The notes below the pieces were generated by a model, which saw only the letters and a list, made by a program, of their open reading frames with translations, was not told where the DNA came from and did no database searches. Of a stretch of DNA of 64,000 nt, positions 60,809 through 64,000 are shown piece by piece. The translations under genes and the position numbers were made by a program. The number at the start of each line of letters is the position of its first letter. Position 1 is the first letter of the stretch. Source of the DNA: Rhodocyclales bacterium (GTDB lineage Bacteria; Pseudomonadota; Gammaproteobacteria; Burkholderiales; Rhodocyclaceae); contig JACRIZ010000043.1 of assembly GCA_016235765.1 (NCBI GenBank), positions 43,021-107,020 on the forward strand. Reading direction: 5' to 3'.

Positions 60809-61966
60809 GTGTTTGCGCCTGCCTATCTCGATCACAACGCCACGACGCCCGTCGATGCCCGGGTGCTGGAGGCCATGCTGCCGTGGTTCTCGCGGCGCCA
60901 TGGCAATGCCTCCAGTCGCCATGAGTACGGGCGGGCGGCGCGGGCGGCGGTCGATGAGGCGAGGATGCGCGTTGCGATGGCCGTCGGTGCTCATGCCACG
61001 GAAGTGGTGTTCACCAGCGGCGGTACTGAAGGCAACAACCTGTTCCTGCGTGGGGCCGCGGCGGAGATGAAAGGCGGGATCGTGGCGATTTCGGCCGTCG
61101 AGCACCCGAGCGTGCGCGAACCGGCGCGGGCACTGCAACGGCAAGGCTGGCGGATGCGGGAAGTGGCTGTGGATGGCGCGGGGCGTGTCGCAACGGCTGA
61201 CTTTTCGGCGGCGCTGGCCGAGCGGCCCGCGATCGTGTCCGTGATGCTGGCCAATAACGAAACGGGTGTGCTCCAGGATGTCGGCATGCTGGCGGAAATG
61301 GCGCGGCCGACGCGTGCCTGGTTCCATACCGATGCCGTGCAGGCGCTGGGCAAGATGCCGGTCGATTTTCGTGCCCTCAATGCTCGCGGCGTGCATGCGC
61401 TGACGGTGTCGGCCCACAAGATCGGCGGGCCGAAAGGTGCCGGCGCGCTCGTTGTCGACAAGCGGCTCGAACTGGTGCCGCAGCTCGCTGGCGGCGGCCA
61501 GGAGCGCGGCCTGCGGTCCGGCACCGAGAACGTCCCGGCCATCGTTGGCTTTGGTGCGGCCTGCCAGTTGGTCGTCGAGCAGGAGTCAGCCGCGGCGACA
61601 CGCCTCCTGGCGCTGCGCGGCGAACTCGAACGCGGTTTGGCGGAGCAGGGGGCGACGATTTTCGGGCTGGCCGCCGAGCGTTTGCCGAACACGATCTTCT
61701 TTGCGCTGCCGGCCATCGACGGCGAGACACTGGTCGGCAAGCTCGATCGCGCCGGATTCGCGGTGGCCAGCGGGTCCGCATGCTCGAGCGTCGATCCGGA
61801 ACCGTCGCATGTGCTGATGGCCATGGGCGTGGCGCCGGATCTCGCCCAGGGTGCGGTGCGCATCAGCCTCGGTCGCGACGCGACGGAACAAGAGGCGAGA
61901 GACTTCCTGGGAGCCCTCGCCGAAACGGCTTTTCAATTGAGAAGGCTGGCCGCCCTGGCCGGCTAA
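60809..61966 (+). CDS. Cysteine desulfurase, NifS/IscS-like paralogue (GTG start)
   Basis: AYLDHNATTPVDARVLEAMLPWFSRRHGNASS; HTDAVQALGKMPVDFRALNARGVHALTVSAHKIGGPKGAGALVVDK; ASGSACSSVDPEPSHVLMAMGV active-site loop. Confidence 0.93.
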   Translation: MFAPAYLDHNATTPVDARVLEAMLPWFSRRHGNASSRHEYGRAARAAVDEARMRVAMAVGAHATEVVFTSGGTEGNNLFLRGAAAEMKGGIVAISAVEHPSVREPARALQRQGWRMREVAVDGAGRVATADFSAALAERPAIVSVMLANNETGVLQDVGMLAEMARPTRAWFHTDAVQALGKMPVDFRALNARGVHALTVSAHKIGGPKGAGALVVDKRLELVPQLAGGGQERGLRSGTENVPAIVGFGAACQLVVEQESAAATRLLALRGELERGLAEQGATIFGLAAERLPNTIFFALPAIDGETLVGKLDRAGFAVASGSACSSVDPEPSHVLMAMGVAPDLAQGAVRISLGRDATEQEARDFLGALAETAFQLRRLAALAG

Positions 61967-61978
61967 GGAGAAACGACG

Positions 61979-63193
61979 ATGTTGAAGCTGCCCATCTATC
62001 TCGACTACTCGGCGACCACGCCCGTGGACCCGCGCGTGGCGAAGAAGATGATTCCCTACCTGACCGAGCATTTCGGCAATCCGGCCTCTCGTTCCCACCC
62101 CTTCGGCTGGGAAGCCGAAGCGGCGGTGGAAAATGCGCGCGAAGAAGTTGCCAAGCTGGTCAACGCCGACCCGAAGGAAATCGTCTGGACCTCGGGTGCC
62201 ACCGAGTCGAACAACCTGGCGATCAAGGGTGCCGGCTTCTTCTACGCCGGTACCAAGGGCAAGCACATCATCACGGTCGCCACCGAGCACAAGGCCGTGC
62301 TCGACACCTGCAAGGAAATGGAGCGCCACGGCTTCGAGGTCACCTATCTCGAGCCGCAGGAAAACGGCCTCATCACCGCCGACCAGTTCAAGGCGGCGTT
62401 GCGCAAGGACACCGTGCTCGCCTCCGTCATGGCAGTCAACAACGAGATCGGCGTCATCCAGCCGCTTACGGAGCTGGGCGAGATCTGCCGCGACAACGGC
62501 ACCATCTTCCATGTCGATGCAGCGCAGGCGACCGGCAAGATGCCGATCGACCTGGGCCGGCTGAAAGTCGACCTGATGTCCTTCTCGGCGCACAAGACCT
62601 ACGGGCCCAAGGGCGTCGGCGCGCTGTACGTCCGCCGCAAGCCGCGCATCCGCATCGAAGCGCAGATGCACGGCGGCGGTCACGAGCGCGGCATGCGCTC
62701 CGGCACGCTGGCAACGCACCAGATCGTCGGCATGGGCGAGGCCTTCCGCATCGCCCGCGAGGAAATGGCCACCGAGAACGAACGCATTCGCAGCCTGCGC
62801 GACCGCCTGATGAAGGGCCTTACCGACATCGAGGAAGTCGTCGTCAACGGCGACCTCGAGAGCCGCGTGCCGCACAACCTCAACATCAGTTTCGCCTACG
62901 TCGAAGGCGAGTCGCTGATGATGGCGATCAAGGATATCGCCGTTTCTTCCGGCTCGGCCTGCACCTCGGCCTCGCTCGAACCTTCCTACGTGCTGCGCGC
63001 GCTGGGCCGCTCGGACGAACTGGCGCACAGTTCGATCCGCTTCACGCTCGGCCGCTTCACCACGGAAGAGGAAATCGACTACACGGTAAAATTGCTGCAC
63101 GAGAAGATCGCGAAGCTGCGCGAGTTGTCGCCGCTCTGGGAGATGTACAAGGACGGCGTAGACCTCAACAGCGTGCAGTGGGCCGCGCATTAA
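61979..63193 (+). CDS. iscS: Cysteine desulfurase IscS
   Basis: [93 protein letters not shown]. Confidence 0.98.
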   Translation: MLKLPIYLDYSATTPVDPRVAKKMIPYLTEHFGNPASRSHPFGWEAEAAVENAREEVAKLVNADPKEIVWTSGATESNNLAIKGAGFFYAGTKGKHIITVATEHKAVLDTCKEMERHGFEVTYLEPQENGLITADQFKAALRKDTVLASVMAVNNEIGVIQPLTELGEICRDNGTIFHVDAAQATGKMPIDLGRLKVDLMSFSAHKTYGPKGVGALYVRRKPRIRIEAQMHGGGHERGMRSGTLATHQIVGMGEAFRIAREEMATENERIRSLRDRLMKGLTDIEEVVVNGDLESRVPHNLNISFAYVEGESLMMAIKDIAVSSGSACTSASLEPSYVLRALGRSDELAHSSIRFTLGRFTTEEEIDYTVKLLHEKIAKLRELSPLWEMYKDGVDLNSVQWAAH

Positions 63194-63203
63194 GGAGAGC
63201 AAC

Positions 63204-63587
63204 ATGTCATACAGCACGAAAGTCATCGACCACTACGAGAATCCGCGCAACGTCGGCTCCTTCGACAAGGAGGACGGCGGCGTCGGTACCGGCATGGTCG
63301 GCGCACCGGCCTGCGGCGACGTCATGAAGCTGCAGATCAAGGTCGGCAAGGGCGGCATCATCGAGGACGCCAAGTTCAAGACCTACGGTTGCGGTTCGGC
63401 CATTGCCTCGTCCTCGCTGGTCACCGAATGGGTGAAGGGCAAGACGCTCGACCAGGCCATGGAGATCAAGAACACCCAGATCGCCGAGGAACTGGCGCTG
63501 CCGCCGGTGAAGATCCACTGCTCGATCCTGGCCGAGGACGCCATCAAGGCGGCCGTGGCCGACTACAAGAAGAAAGCGGGAGCCTGA
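63204..63587 (+). CDS. iscU: Fe-S cluster assembly scaffold IscU
   Basis: [94 protein letters not shown]. Confidence 0.98.
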   Translation: MSYSTKVIDHYENPRNVGSFDKEDGGVGTGMVGAPACGDVMKLQIKVGKGGIIEDAKFKTYGCGSAIASSSLVTEWVKGKTLDQAMEIKNTQIAEELALPPVKIHCSILAEDAIKAAVADYKKKAGA

Positions 63588-63589
63588 AC

Positions 63590-63913
63590 ATGGCGGTTAC
63601 ACTGACTGAAAGCGCCGCGAAGCACGTCTCCAATTTCATCGCCAAGCGCGGCAAGGGTATCGGCATCCGCCTCGGGGTCAAGACCTCCGGGTGCTCGGGC
63701 ATGGCCTACAAGCTGGAATTCGCCGATGCCGCCGAGCCCGAGGATGTCGTATTCGACACCCAGGGCCTCAAGGTGCTGGTCGATCCGCGCAGCTTGCCGT
63801 ATATCGACGGCACGGAGTTGGACTATGCCAAGGAAGGTCTGAACGAGGGCTTCCGATTCAACAACCCGAACATCAAGGATCAGTGCGGTTGCGGCGAATC
63901 CTTCACCGTCTGA
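63590..63913 (+). CDS. iscA: Fe-S cluster assembly A-type carrier IscA
   Basis: [55 protein letters not shown]. Confidence 0.97.
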   Translation: MAVTLTESAAKHVSNFIAKRGKGIGIRLGVKTSGCSGMAYKLEFADAAEPEDVVFDTQGLKVLVDPRSLPYIDGTELDYAKEGLNEGFRFNNPNIKDQCGCGESFTV

Positions 63914-63914
63914 C

Positions 63915-64000
63915 ATGACGATCTTCGACCTGGAGCACTTCTCGAGCGACCACTTCGCACTGTTCGGCCTGCCGCGCCGCCAGGCGCTCGACGAACTCGA
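63915..64000 (+). CDS. hscB: Co-chaperone HscB, 5' fragment truncated by the window end
   Basis: MTIFDLEHFSSDHFALFGLPRRQALDELD; follows iscA. Confidence 0.85.
   Translation, partial: MTIFDLEHFSSDHFALFGLPRRQALDEL

Noticed and set aside
61780-63327. 515-aa plus-strand ORF overlapping iscS in another frame
   Set aside because: Arg/Gly/His-rich shadow frame of iscS; no family signature.

Overview
High-GC, gene-dense chromosomal window, most likely betaproteobacterial (inferred from gene content and order; no search was run). Left to right: (1) a TCA-cycle block: acnB, a citE/HpcH-like lyase and mdh on the minus strand, divergent from a GntR regulator, sdhCDAB-sdhE, gltA, sucA-sucB-lpd and zapE; (2) a Bcp-like peroxiredoxin, slyD and mutS; (3) a polyprenyl glycosylphosphotransferase divergent from a complete gspC-N type II secretion operon; (4) a large exopolysaccharide (EPS) locus whose core resembles the XrtA/PEP-CTERM-associated set (export protein, chain-length protein, tyrosine autokinase, TIGR03016-like outer-membrane protein, TIGR03015-like ATPase), but with no exosortase in the window. 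It also carries three CE4 deacetylases, several glycosyltransferases, an O-antigen ligase/polymerase-like protein, a flippase, a CelD/FemAB-like acyltransferase and a TviB/TviC-like amino-uronate precursor pair; (5) suhB, trmJ, cysE and an isc cluster (iscR, a second NifS-like desulfurase, iscS, iscU, iscA, partial hscB). The main points for follow-up are a convergent pair of paralogous propeller-like surface proteins inside the EPS locus (one N-terminally anchored, one a lipoprotein with four Ig-like repeats), the exosortase-less XrtA-like EPS locus with a Vi-like precursor pathway, and a single in-frame amber codon that splits acnB. No rRNA, tRNA, CRISPR array or intact mobile element was recognised.
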